Shown: positions 36,742 to 45,795 of the stretch, one piece after another
Position numbering within the stretch: the first letter of the stretch is position 1
Layout of the letters: the number at the start of each line of letters is the position of its first letter
Source: Parapedobacter indicus
GTDB taxonomy: Bacteria; Bacteroidota; Bacteroidia; Sphingobacteriales; Sphingobacteriaceae
NCBI RefSeq assembly: GCF_900113765.1
Contig: NZ_FOQO01000008.1
Location: forward strand, 124,001 to 188,000
DNA: 64,000 nt
Reading direction: 5' to 3'
Notes under the pieces: model-generated
Told to the model about the DNA's origin: nothing
The model's input: only the letters and a program-made list of their open reading frames with translations
The model's database searches: none
Program-made: the position numbers and the translations under genes

Positions 36742-36786
36742 GGTTATCAGGTATCGGCTATCAGTTATTGGATGTCAGTTATCAGC
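36742..36786. repeat. Degenerate TATCAG direct-repeat tract
   Basis: The stretch contains TTATCAG, GTATCGG, TATCAG, TGTCAG and TTATCAG in close succession. It looks like a short REP-like tract of the kind found between genes in Bacteroidota. It lies in the gap between the PagL-like gene and the YkuK-like gene, outside any coding region. Confidence 0.5.
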
Positions 36787-36861
36787 CACCGGCTCGTGGA
36801 TAATAGCCTAAAATTATGTTAAAAACTGTTGGAATGTTAATAAAAACTTTACACTAAGTTA

Positions 36862-36893
36862 TTGGGGTTAAGGCTGTTTTATCGGTAACTTTA
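36862..36893 (+). promoter_or_regulatory. Possible promoter of the YkuK-like gene
   Basis: TTG (36862-36864), a 21-nt spacer and TAACTTTA (36886-36893) give a near match to the Bacteroidota -33/-7 pattern. The ATG is 49 nt downstream. Confidence 0.38.
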
Positions 36894-36942
36894 TATCGCA
36901 TTCAATTGCGTTCTTTTCCGTATCTATTAAATCCCATCTTTT

Positions 36943-37416
36943 ATGACTTGGAAAAAATTTAGTGGCGAACCCATCCGCCAACCCATTCTAGACGAAGTAT
37001 CCTCCACCATTGCCCGCGAATATCTGTTGGGCAACAAACTAAAAGTCTGCATTGGCACCGACTCACAGGTGAAAGGTGCCATCACCGAATTTGCCACCGT
37101 CATCGTGTTTGTTCGCGAAAAGAAGGGTGGCTTCATGTACATTCACCAAGATCGTACTTCCTTAAAAATGAGCATCAAGGAGCGTATGTTGGCGGAAGTA
37201 CAACGTTCCATTGAAACGGCGTATTCGCTATGCGACACCTTGGATCGATACGATGTGGATCTGGAGGTACATGCGGATATCAATACCAACCCCATGTTCA
37301 AGTCCAACCAGGCACTGCACGATGCCATGGGTTATATCCTGAGCATGGGGTTTGTGTTTAAGGCTAAGCCCGAGGCATTCGCCAGCTCCGCCTGTGCGAA
37401 TAAGGTGGTGCAATAA
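36943..37416 (+). CDS. YkuK-like RNase H-fold protein (DUF458)
   Basis: A 157-residue protein. It has 'LKVCIGTDSQVKGAITEFAT' with an Asp in the first strand as in RNase H-like folds, then 'KERMLAEVQRSIETAYSL', 'VDLEVHADINTNPMFKSN', and 'AMGYILSMGFVFKAKPEAFA'. This matches the DUF458/YkuK family. The function is unknown; a nuclease role is only suggested by the fold. It stands alone and ends 4 nt from the convergent sulfatase gene. Confidence 0.86.
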   Translation: MTWKKFSGEPIRQPILDEVSSTIAREYLLGNKLKVCIGTDSQVKGAITEFATVIVFVREKKGGFMYIHQDRTSLKMSIKERMLAEVQRSIETAYSLCDTLDRYDVDLEVHADINTNPMFKSNQALHDAMGYILSMGFVFKAKPEAFASSACANKVVQ

Positions 37417-37420
37417 CCGC

Positions 37421-39031
37421 TTATTTCTTTCCCGAAGTCGCAGACAGGTAACTGTCAATATACTTTTTGTCGTTTTCGTCGGAATCCTTGTATTTTTTAC
37501 GAAGCTCATCCAACTTTGCATGCATTTCTTCGCGGATGCTTTTATAAGAGGGATCGTCGTATACGTTGCGCATCTCATGAGGATCCTTCTCCAAGTCGTA
37601 CAATTCCCACTCGTCAATATCGTAATAAAAATGGATCAGCTTGTAGCGGTCCGTCGCAATACCATAATGACGCTTGACCATGTGGATGGACGGATATTCA
37701 TAATAGGTATAATAGATCGCATCCCGCCAATCCTTCGTTTCCCCGGATACCAGCTTCCTGAACGATTCGCCCTGCATGTCTGACGGAATCTCCGCCCCGG
37801 CATAGTCCAGGAAGGTTGGTGCGAAATCCAGGTTCTGTACCAGTGCATCGATCTTCGTGCCCGCCTTGATCTCTTTCGGATAGCGGATCATCAGTGGAGT
37901 CTTCAGTGATTCCTCGTACATAAACCGCTTGTCAAACCAGCCATGTTCGCCCATATAGAACCCTTGGTCCGATGTGTAAACTACGATCGTATTTTCCTCC
38001 AGTCCGTGCTCCTTCAGGTAGTCCAGCACCCGGCCCACACCGTCATCCACCGCCGCTACAGTGGCTAGATAGTCCTGCATGTACCGCTGATAGCGCCAGC
38101 GCATCAGGTCCTCTTTCGACATCGAAGGATAGCGTTTTTTGAAATCTTCATTGATGGGATCGTATACGGAATCCCAGGCCGCGCGCTGGGTTGAATCCAT
38201 CCGCCCCAAATTGTTATTGTACGCATTTTTGTCCCAATTTAACGTGGGGGGTATTCCCAGTTCATCCATCAACTCCGGTTTGATTTTTGAATCGCCTGCC
38301 CAGTTCATGTCCTTCAAGATATTCATCTCGGCGGATTTAGCGGCCGTACCACGTCCTTCGTAATCATCAAACAGCGTTTCCGGCTCGGGGAATTTCATCT
38401 TGGTGTATTCCTTGTAGTGCCGTTCAGCCGCCAACCACTCCCGATGGGGAGCCTTTTGGTGAAACAGCAAACAGAAGGGCTTGTCTTCATCTCGTCCTTC
38501 CAGCCATTTCAGCGCCAGATCCGTAGTGATATCCGTTACATAGCCGTGTATCTGCTCTTTCTTGCCGTTTACGATGAAATCCGGATTGTAATACTGTCCC
38601 TGTCCTGGCACCACTGCGGAATAGTCAAACCCCTGCGGTAGCCCATCCATGTGGATTTTGCCCACCATCGCTGTCTGATAGCCCGCGCGTTGCAGTAACT
38701 TCGGAAAATTATCCTGCTCCCAGTCGAAATGCTGCACGTTATCCACTTTGCCGTTGACGAAGCTATGCTTGCCCGTCAACAGTACTGCCCGGCTCGGTGC
38801 GCACAATGAATTGGTCACCGTGGCACGTGTGAACAGTGCCCCTTCAGCCGCAATGCGGTCGATATTCGGTGTCTTATTCATTCCGTAACCATAGGCACTC
38901 ACCGCCTGGTAACCGTGGTCGTCACTCATGATGTAAACGATATTGGGACGCTTGTCGGTCTGCTTCTCCGGCTGCTGACTGCATCCCAGAACCATCAGCA
39001 TAGCTGCCGATAACATAATTGGTTTATTCAT
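37421..39031 (-). CDS. Sulfatase (S1 family, GlcNAc-6-O-sulfatase-like), lipoprotein
   Basis: A 536-residue exported enzyme with lipobox Cys17 ('LMVLGCSQQ'). The formylglycine site is Cys77 in 'NSLCAPSRAVLLTGKHS'. Metal-binding residues appear in 'IVYIMSDDHGYQAVSAYG' and 'IVVYTSDQGFYMGEHGWFDK'. The segment 'DYSAVVPGQGQYYNPDFI' resembles the S1_11 subfamily that removes 6-O-sulfate from N-acetylglucosamine; this is from memory of family sequences. It is the last gene of the sigma-FecR-SusC-SusD-sulfatase-sulfatase locus, so it acts on the imported or surface-bound sulfated glycan. Confidence 0.92.
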   Translation of the reverse strand: MNKPIMLSAAMLMVLGCSQQPEKQTDKRPNIVYIMSDDHGYQAVSAYGYGMNKTPNIDRIAAEGALFTRATVTNSLCAPSRAVLLTGKHSFVNGKVDNVQHFDWEQDNFPKLLQRAGYQTAMVGKIHMDGLPQGFDYSAVVPGQGQYYNPDFIVNGKKEQIHGYVTDITTDLALKWLEGRDEDKPFCLLFHQKAPHREWLAAERHYKEYTKMKFPEPETLFDDYEGRGTAAKSAEMNILKDMNWAGDSKIKPELMDELGIPPTLNWDKNAYNNNLGRMDSTQRAAWDSVYDPINEDFKKRYPSMSKEDLMRWRYQRYMQDYLATVAAVDDGVGRVLDYLKEHGLEENTIVVYTSDQGFYMGEHGWFDKRFMYEESLKTPLMIRYPKEIKAGTKIDALVQNLDFAPTFLDYAGAEIPSDMQGESFRKLVSGETKDWRDAIYYTYYEYPSIHMVKRHYGIATDRYKLIHFYYDIDEWELYDLEKDPHEMRNVYDDPSYKSIREEMHAKLDELRKKYKDSDENDKKYIDSYLSATSGKK

Positions 39032-39059
39032 CTTTTATCTGTTTTATTGTCCATCATTT

Positions 39060-40556
39060 TTATAGGTGTCCTATCGGTCGCCGGTTTTTACCCGGATCGC
39101 CGGTCAAGTCGTCACCGAGATCATCCCGCGCCTGTTCAGCCAAACGGATCAGCTCCTTCACCACATCGGGATGCTGGGCAGATACATCGTACCGTTCACC
39201 CGGGTCCCGCCGAAGATCGTACAGCGCTTGACCGGTTTTCTTTTGCGTATATTCCCCTGGAAGTCCATTTTGCCCCGGCATAACATCTTCATACGAACGG
39301 TATCGATGTTGAAAAACGAGTTTCCACCCGCCCTGTCTCACCGCCTCCAGGTTGTTTTGTCCAAAATAGTAATAAAAGTGATCCCTCGGATTGGCATCCA
39401 CCTCGTTATATAGCAAGGGAAGTATATTCACGCCATCTATTTTATTCGTTGGAAGTTCGGCGCCACTGATCTTGGCCACGGTTGGCAGAATATCAATCGT
39501 TGATGCCAGCTTACCGCATATCGTTCCTGCGGGAATCACATCCGGCCAGCGCATAATGCAGGGTACCCGTTGCCCTCCTTCGAAACTCGTCGCTTTCCCT
39601 TCACGTAGACCACCTGCCGAGCCAGCGTGGTCTCCGAAATTCATCCAGGGACCATTGTCAGAAGCAAAGACAACCAAGGTCTGATCGGCAATTCCCTGCG
39701 CGTCGAGCGCCTTCATGATTTCGCCCACCGACCAGTCCAGTTCCATCATCACATCTCCGTATAGGCCCTGCTTGCTTTTTCCCTTGAATTTGTCGGAAAC
39801 GGCCAGCGGCACATGGGGCATGGAATGCGCCAGGTAAAGAAAAAAGGGACTGTTGTGGTTACGTTCGATGAAGTCCACTGCCGTTTCGGTATACAATGTC
39901 GTCAATTCGTCCTGGTCGGCTAAAGTCCGCAGTTCCCGGATCCGCTCATTCCCCTGAATCAGCGGTAGCTCGGGAAAGCTTTTCTTGCGCTCATAGGCGG
40001 GTGGTATGTTACGCGTTCCGTCGTAATAAAACGGCACCATATCGTTTGAATAGGGCAGCCCCAGGTATTCATCGAATCCCTGTTGCAGCGGAAGAAACTT
40101 CCGGTGGTGCCCCAAGTGCCATTTACCGATTGCAGCGGTATGATAGCCCTCCGATTTAACCAGCTCGGCAATCGTGGTTTCCGCAGCATCTAAACCGGTT
40201 TCAGCTTTCGGACTCAATGCGCCACTGAATCCAATCCTGTTGGGATAACAGCCGGTAAGCAATCCGGCCCGCGACGCACTGCAGATGGCCTGTGCCGCAT
40301 AAAAATGCGTAAAACGCATCCCTTCCTTCGCAAGCTGATCCAAATGCGGTGTCTGATACTGCGTGGCACCGTAGGCTGCTAGATCCCCATACCCCATATC
40401 GTCAACAAAAATGATTACGACATTGGGTTTTCCGGTTCTTTGTTGGGCGACAACCTCCATCCATCCGGCCAAACCGACCACCAGCAGCAAAGAAGCCACT
40501 CCGGAAACAAATAATCTGAGATGATTGGTCTTCATCAATTCACACAAAGTTGCCAT
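39060..40556 (-). CDS. Sulfatase (arylsulfatase A-like), exported
   Basis: A 498-residue enzyme. The formylglycine motif is 'AICSASRAGLLTG' (Cys92), with Ala rather than Pro at the third position, which sulfatase-maturing enzymes tolerate. 'VVIIFVDDMGYGDLAAYG' and 'VVFASDNGPWMNFGDHAGS' carry metal ligands. ATG 40556 shares TAATG with the SusD stop (1-nt overlap), indicating coupling. A second ATG at 40535 would begin the signal peptide directly (MKTNHLRLFVSGVASLLLV). The substrate is presumably the glycan bound by the adjacent SusCD. Confidence 0.92.
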   Translation of the reverse strand: MATLCELMKTNHLRLFVSGVASLLLVVGLAGWMEVVAQQRTGKPNVVIIFVDDMGYGDLAAYGATQYQTPHLDQLAKEGMRFTHFYAAQAICSASRAGLLTGCYPNRIGFSGALSPKAETGLDAAETTIAELVKSEGYHTAAIGKWHLGHHRKFLPLQQGFDEYLGLPYSNDMVPFYYDGTRNIPPAYERKKSFPELPLIQGNERIRELRTLADQDELTTLYTETAVDFIERNHNSPFFLYLAHSMPHVPLAVSDKFKGKSKQGLYGDVMMELDWSVGEIMKALDAQGIADQTLVVFASDNGPWMNFGDHAGSAGGLREGKATSFEGGQRVPCIMRWPDVIPAGTICGKLASTIDILPTVAKISGAELPTNKIDGVNILPLLYNEVDANPRDHFYYYFGQNNLEAVRQGGWKLVFQHRYRSYEDVMPGQNGLPGEYTQKKTGQALYDLRRDPGERYDVSAQHPDVVKELIRLAEQARDDLGDDLTGDPGKNRRPIGHL

Positions 40557-42049
40557 TAATATCCGGAATTTTGAGTAAGCAATGGATTTAAATCGATCTC
40601 CCGTTGGGGAATCGGCATCAGTACCATGTGTTCCTGCACATTCCGCCCAATTTCCGTCTTACTCGTTTCGGCCAGTGACGCTTCGAGGGCCGCATGCGCT
40701 TTCATCTGTTGGATAAAACGCCCGGTGCGCACAAGATCAAACCAGCGATGTCCCTCAAAGGCCAGCTCTAACCTTCTTTCCTGCCAGACGGCCTCGCGGA
40801 AGGCCTCTTTAGTGAGCGATCCATAACTTGCCTCGTCCGTGTTGAACGCCCGTTTACGCACGCGATTCAACTGCACCAACGCATCATCCGTCCGATCCAG
40901 CTCATTCAATGCTTCTGCATAAAGTAACAATGCGTCTGCATAACGGAGGATGTGGATGTTCGCATCGGAATTGCCACCGATGCGCTCACCTTCTTCCCAA
41001 TACTTCGTAAAAAGAGGAATGGAGCTGCGATGCACGGAACCATCGATCAAGCTTACGAAATCGGTCCGGAAGGTGGCCGCTTTCCGTTCGTCATCATCGG
41101 CAAATTGGGTATATAAATCCAGGGTTGGGATATCCGCTTCATTGCCATTGTTTATCCCCAGTACGGCAAAGCCACCCGGCATGGAGTATTTGGGTCCGCA
41201 AAGCACCATTGCGTTATTCCCGGTACCCGGGGGATCCATGTACTCGATATAGAGTACCGCCTCCCGACCTGCTTCTGTTTCCGACTTCCAGTTATCACCG
41301 TAATTTTCATGCAGACCGTAGCCGTAGTCGCCTTCGCGGGTGATTACCTCTGCCAGCACGTCTGCACTTCGCTGGTATTCACCTAAGGTCAGATACACCT
41401 TACCCAATAAAATCTTGGCCGCACCGGCAGTCACCCTGCCCATATCCGCTGCTCCATAGCTGACAGGCAACGCTGCGGCTGCATCTCCCAAATCACTGAC
41501 GACCTGCTGGTAAACTTCTGCAACTGACGATCGCGGCAGCATCGCATCGTTGATGCTTTCCAATTTCAGGATTAAGGGAACATCTCCAAAAAAACGGACC
41601 AGATTGAAGTAAAATAAACCTCGCAAAAATTTGGCTTCGCCGATCAACCTTGCCTTTGAGGTTTCGTTCATGGTTACCGAAGGGACATTTACGATGGCTG
41701 CATTCGCCCGGGAAATACCGGAATAATTGTCGCGCCACATATCGCGGATAAATGTATTTTCGGAATTGAAACGCAGGTATTCCAAATCCTGCAGAAATTG
41801 GTTGGGCATTCCCAGCCCATTCTTCTCGCCATCGGTCGTCAAGTCATTCAATAAGAACATGTTCCGATTATAAATCGAATACAGCTGTTGGTAGATCGCG
41901 TTTACGGCCGCTTCCGCGTCCGATTCACTGGCGTAGAAATTGCCTATTACAAATCTATCCTCCGGATGCTCCTCAAGAAAAGAAGCGCAGGAAGTCAACA
42001 GCGCAAAGGCGATCGATAACGCCGCTATATATTTTTTCATTGATTTCAT
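40556..42049 (-). CDS. SusD/RagB-family lipoprotein
   Basis: A 497-residue surface glycan-binding lipoprotein: 'FALLTSCASFLEEHPEDRFV' with lipobox Cys21, 'IYQQLYSIYNRNMFLLNDLT', 'KFLRGLFYFNLVRFFGDVPL', 'RYADALLLYAEALNELDRTD' and the end 'MPIPQREIDLNPLLTQNSGY'. It pairs with SusC upstream but, unusually, is separated from it by 148 bp containing inverted repeats. The other complete SusC-SusD gaps in the window are 10-42 bp. Confidence 0.95.
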   Translation of the reverse strand: MKSMKKYIAALSIAFALLTSCASFLEEHPEDRFVIGNFYASESDAEAAVNAIYQQLYSIYNRNMFLLNDLTTDGEKNGLGMPNQFLQDLEYLRFNSENTFIRDMWRDNYSGISRANAAIVNVPSVTMNETSKARLIGEAKFLRGLFYFNLVRFFGDVPLILKLESINDAMLPRSSVAEVYQQVVSDLGDAAAALPVSYGAADMGRVTAGAAKILLGKVYLTLGEYQRSADVLAEVITREGDYGYGLHENYGDNWKSETEAGREAVLYIEYMDPPGTGNNAMVLCGPKYSMPGGFAVLGINNGNEADIPTLDLYTQFADDDERKAATFRTDFVSLIDGSVHRSSIPLFTKYWEEGERIGGNSDANIHILRYADALLLYAEALNELDRTDDALVQLNRVRKRAFNTDEASYGSLTKEAFREAVWQERRLELAFEGHRWFDLVRTGRFIQQMKAHAALEASLAETSKTEIGRNVQEHMVLMPIPQREIDLNPLLTQNSGY

Positions 42050-42083
42050 CTGTTTATTTTTTGTCTTTTATTGTCAGTACCTG

Positions 42084-42099
42084 TCCCGTCTTCACGGGA
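42084..42099 (-). other. Hairpin between SusC and SusD
   Basis: TCCCGT / ACGGGA, a perfect 6-bp stem with a 4-nt loop, 35 bp upstream of the SusD start. On the mRNA the loop reads GAAG. It may protect an mRNA end or influence SusD translation. Confidence 0.4.
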
Positions 42100-42110
42100 T
42101 GGAGCCTTTG

Positions 42111-42159
42111 ATGATTAAAATAATCATTACCCTATGGTTTAAATGATTATTTTAATCAT
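42111..42159. repeat. Perfect 18-bp inverted repeat between SusC and SusD
   Basis: ATGATTAAAATAATCATT (42111-42128) and its exact reverse complement (42142-42159) are separated by 13 nt. Each arm is itself nearly palindromic around AAAAT. It lies in the 148-bp SusC-SusD gap. It resembles a REP-type element and would form a strong AU-rich hairpin in the operon mRNA. Confidence 0.75.
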
Positions 42160-42197
42160 GTCGGGTTCATGACAGTTCGTTGTTAAATCAGATTCAC

Positions 42198-45100
42198 TTA
42201 CAGATCAATTTGTACGCCCAAGAGAAATGTTTTCGCCATGGGATAACCACCGAAGTCTTCCCCTATTTCCAAATTAGATGCGCCCCGGTAACTTACCTCC
42301 GGATCGTAGCCTTTGTAGTTTGTGAAGGCAAATAAGTTTTGGCCTGTTACATACACCTTTGCCCGGTTGAGATACTTCAATTTAAGATTCGAAAAGGTAT
42401 AGGACATCGTAATTGTCTTGATCTTCAGGTAAGAAGCATCCTCAATAAAGACATTGCTGAATACTGCCGACCGGTTGGTGGTCGCTTTCGGATATTTTGC
42501 ATCGGGATGCTGCGGTGTCCACCGATCAACCAGTCCTTGGTACACATTTTGACCGCCCGACGGCAGTTCCAATTCCATCGCATTGTAGTTGAAAATATCG
42601 TTGCCATAACTATACTGGAGAAACACGTTCAGTTCCAAGCCGCGGTAGGAAAACGTGTTTGTAAAGCCGCCGAAAAAGTCTGGATTGGGATCACCGACCA
42701 CCGCCCGGTCATAAGTAGCGTCCACCTTGCCATCAGGTACCCCATCTGGGCCACTGATGTCTTTGTAGCGGCGTCCACCCAGCCAATTTGTGGGGCCAGC
42801 TGGTCCGGCCGCCAATTCCTCCTCATTGCGAAAAAGGCCATCGTACTGGTATCCATAAAAAAGCCCCATCGGCTTGCCTACAATCAGCCGGTGAACTGAT
42901 CCCGTTTTCAAATGGCCATCGTCCGTTCCCACATCCTTATACGACTCGCCACCCAACTCCAATACCTTATTCCGATTGAAAGAGATATTGAAACTTGACG
43001 ACCACGAAAAATCACCCCGGAAGGGATCCCCTTCGATTGCCAGTTCCCACCCATTATTGACCACACTGCCAATATTCTGGAGCGATGTACCATACCCGGA
43101 AACAAACGGCACCGTTACATCGTATATCAAGTCCGTGGTTCGCTTTTGGTAAAAGTCGGATGTCAGCCGCAACCGATTATCAAAAAAGGCAACGTCCACG
43201 CCGACATCAAACTGTCCCGTCCGTTCCCACTTTAAGTCCGGATTGGGGATGATATTGGGGAAGAAGCCCGTTACCAGTGCCCGGCCGATGGTATACCTAT
43301 TGTTGGTTAACGTGGGAAGCGACCGATATAATCCAATCTCTTGATTTCCCGTTACACCATAGCTTACGCGCAATTTGAGGTCCGACAGCAGACCCGGCTG
43401 CCAAAAGGGCTCTTCGATAACCCGCCACGCAAACGATCCCGATGGGAAAAACGCAAACTTATTGTTTGCTCCGAAACGTGACGAGCCATCCACACGGCCA
43501 CTTATCGAAAACAGGTATCGATCCTTGAACCCATAGTTGACACGGCCGAGGTAAGACATCAGGCTCCATTCCGTTTTATCGGATGACGGTTGGTTGTAGA
43601 CCGACCCAGACCCGAGACTGTTCGGTCCAAGGATATCGTTCACGAAGCCCTGCGAAGAGCCCGAAAAACCTTCGGCCATATAACGCTGAAAGGTAAGTCC
43701 TCCCAGTACGTTGATGTTATGCACCTCATTGATTTCCTTGGTCCAGGTCAATGTATTTTCGTTCAGCCAATTCGTATTGTATCCACCCGTAATTGTGGCG
43801 TTGGCTACCCCATTGGATTCGTAAATCTTTGCCGGGACATAGGTATCAAATTTCGTATTGAATAAATCTGTACCGAACGAAACCTTGGCTTTCAGATCCG
43901 GCAGAATAGCCCATTCGGCAAACATGTCGCCAAGGAAGCGCGTTGTTTGGCTTTTATGTATCCGTTCCAATGCAGAAGCAACGGGGTTTGCATAAATGAT
44001 CCCCGGAATATTGACCGGTGTATAAATACCCAATGTTTCGTCACTGTATACCGGCTGAATGGGATTGAATTTCATTGCTGCCGACACCACACCCTGTTGC
44101 CCCCCGGCATCGGTTCGTGTTGCATTGGAGATGGTACGGCTGATATTCAGGTGCGTACCGATCTTCACATTCTTCAGCACATCCCGTTCCAAATTGACCC
44201 GCCCCTGATATCGGTCGAAATAGGAATTCCGGATAACACCATCCTGGCTGTAATAATTGCCGGAGACCGAATACATGGTCCGGTCGTTACCCCCTGCAAT
44301 ATTAAGCTGGTAACTTTGTGTGGGTGCTTGTTGGAAAACCTCTTCCTGCCAATCTGTACCTGTCGGATTCGAGCGCAATTCGGCTATTTTAGCATCGTCA
44401 TACACCGGCTCAAGTCCATCGTTCATATACGCTTCATTCACTAATTGGGCATATTCATAGGCGTTCATCACGTCAATTTTCCGTACAACGTTCTGAATAC
44501 CGTAATTCACGTCGAACGTAATCCGGTCTTCACCTCTTTTTCCTTTCTTAGTTGTGATCAGCACGACACCGTTTGCTGCACGCGAACCGTAGATGGCCGT
44601 TGCAGACGCGTCTTTCAGAATCTCGATCGATTCGATGTCCGAAGGATTGACCGCAGACAACCCACTCATCCGCGCATTGCCGCCTGTATTGCCAAATCCA
44701 GATCCGTTATAGATGGGAAAACCGTCAATCACATATAAGGGTTCGTTGCCGCCCTGCAACGAGCTGGATCCACGTATACGGATAGACGCAATGGCGCCCG
44801 GCATACCGGATGTCTGCGTAACCATCACGCCCGATGCCCTACCCACCAGCCCTTGGTCCAGTGACGTAATCGGTGTGGCCTGCAACTCTTCGGCTTTCAC
44901 CGAAGCAACCGACCCCGTCAGATCCGACTTACGGACGGTTCCATACCCAACCACCACTACTTCATCCAGATCACTGACCGACGCTTTCATCGAGGCATTA
45001 ACGGTCTGCCGGTTATCACTTGGATGTTCAAGGGAATCGAAACCGATACTGGTAAACACGAGGATACTTGCTCCGGAAGGAATCGTAATCCGGTATTCGC

Positions 45101-45617
45101 CGCTGACATCGGTGGTAACTGCGATCGAAGTTCCTTTAACGGATACGGTTACCCCTGCCAACGGTCGGCCCGATTCATCCGTAACCTTTCCGGTCAATGT
45201 CCGCTGTTGTTGCATAGACACCGCAGGAGGCGCATCGGCGCTATTGATTTTCTTCAGCCGGCTGATCAATACCGTATTTTCTTTGATCTGGTAAGTTAAT
45301 GCTTGTGGAGTCAGTACCGCTTGGAGAAAATCTTCCAAAGGCATCCGGTTAGCCACGATCGTAACCGGTTTAGCTGATTTAACAAAACGGTCGTTGTAGA
45401 CGATCAGAAAGCCGGTCTGTGATTCGACCGATTCGAACACCTTGGGAAGCGATTGCTGGTCGACCCGAAGGGTAATCGTCTGCGATCGGGTGGCTGCACT
45501 CAGGTGTATCGCCCCGATAAAAAGTAGTAGCGTTGTTATTCGCATAATTCGGAATAATTGGGCTAGTTCATTGGGTAGTTTTCTAGTCTCCAATAGGAGA
45601 TTCACATAATTTATCAT
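42198..45617 (-). CDS. SusC/RagA-family TonB-dependent transporter with STN domain
   Basis: 1139 residues. The long n-region 'MINYVNLLLETRKLPNELAQ' precedes the hydrophobic signal 'MRITTLLLFIGAIHLSA'. STN domain about 48-120; carboxypeptidase-regulatory-like domain 'LTGKVTDESGRPLAGVTVSV'; TonB-box region 'DLDEVVVVGYGTVRKSDLTG'; plug with 'GNEPLYVIDGFPIYNGSG' and 'DASATAIYGSRAANGV'; barrel to a terminal hydrophobic strand 'KTFLLGVQIDL'. It is a clear paralogue of the SusC at 52.1 kb, including the N-terminal extension and upstream DNA. It should import a sulfated oligosaccharide and signal to the neighbouring FecR. Confidence 0.96.
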   Translation of the reverse strand: MINYVNLLLETRKLPNELAQLFRIMRITTLLLFIGAIHLSAATRSQTITLRVDQQSLPKVFESVESQTGFLIVYNDRFVKSAKPVTIVANRMPLEDFLQAVLTPQALTYQIKENTVLISRLKKINSADAPPAVSMQQQRTLTGKVTDESGRPLAGVTVSVKGTSIAVTTDVSGEYRITIPSGASILVFTSIGFDSLEHPSDNRQTVNASMKASVSDLDEVVVVGYGTVRKSDLTGSVASVKAEELQATPITSLDQGLVGRASGVMVTQTSGMPGAIASIRIRGSSSLQGGNEPLYVIDGFPIYNGSGFGNTGGNARMSGLSAVNPSDIESIEILKDASATAIYGSRAANGVVLITTKKGKRGEDRITFDVNYGIQNVVRKIDVMNAYEYAQLVNEAYMNDGLEPVYDDAKIAELRSNPTGTDWQEEVFQQAPTQSYQLNIAGGNDRTMYSVSGNYYSQDGVIRNSYFDRYQGRVNLERDVLKNVKIGTHLNISRTISNATRTDAGGQQGVVSAAMKFNPIQPVYSDETLGIYTPVNIPGIIYANPVASALERIHKSQTTRFLGDMFAEWAILPDLKAKVSFGTDLFNTKFDTYVPAKIYESNGVANATITGGYNTNWLNENTLTWTKEINEVHNINVLGGLTFQRYMAEGFSGSSQGFVNDILGPNSLGSGSVYNQPSSDKTEWSLMSYLGRVNYGFKDRYLFSISGRVDGSSRFGANNKFAFFPSGSFAWRVIEEPFWQPGLLSDLKLRVSYGVTGNQEIGLYRSLPTLTNNRYTIGRALVTGFFPNIIPNPDLKWERTGQFDVGVDVAFFDNRLRLTSDFYQKRTTDLIYDVTVPFVSGYGTSLQNIGSVVNNGWELAIEGDPFRGDFSWSSSFNISFNRNKVLELGGESYKDVGTDDGHLKTGSVHRLIVGKPMGLFYGYQYDGLFRNEEELAAGPAGPTNWLGGRRYKDISGPDGVPDGKVDATYDRAVVGDPNPDFFGGFTNTFSYRGLELNVFLQYSYGNDIFNYNAMELELPSGGQNVYQGLVDRWTPQHPDAKYPKATTNRSAVFSNVFIEDASYLKIKTITMSYTFSNLKLKYLNRAKVYVTGQNLFAFTNYKGYDPEVSYRGASNLEIGEDFGGYPMAKTFLLGVQIDL

Positions 45618-45694
45618 TACGTTTGCACAGTTTGGATATTGGATAATCCGGTTAATACTTGGTTTTTAATAAAGGCAATGTCTGAACATGCGCA

Positions 45695-45717
45695 GGGAGG
45701 TGCCGGTAACACTTCCC
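45695..45717 (-). promoter_or_regulatory. Conserved hairpin in the SusC leader (copy 1)
   Basis: On the transcribed strand GGGAAGTG, loop TTACCGG, CACCTCCC pairs at 7 of 8 positions. It is 78 nt upstream of the SusC start, after the FecR gene. The same structure and 3' arm occur at 55603-55625, and the DNA between hairpin and SusC start is also partly conserved (ACCAAGTATTAA, ACCGGATT). There is no T-run, so it is not an ordinary terminator. It is a candidate cis-regulatory RNA element. Confidence 0.5.
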
Positions 45718-45795
45718 TGTATTGTGTTCCTTGCTGGGTAATTTTGAAGTAATCAGGTCTCCATAGCGTCTTATTTTAGTTTATCCCTCCGTTAA

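Noticed and set aside
42084-42159. Intrinsic terminator between SusC and SusD
   Set aside because: The hairpins lack a following T-run on the transcribed strand, and SusD must be expressed with SusC.
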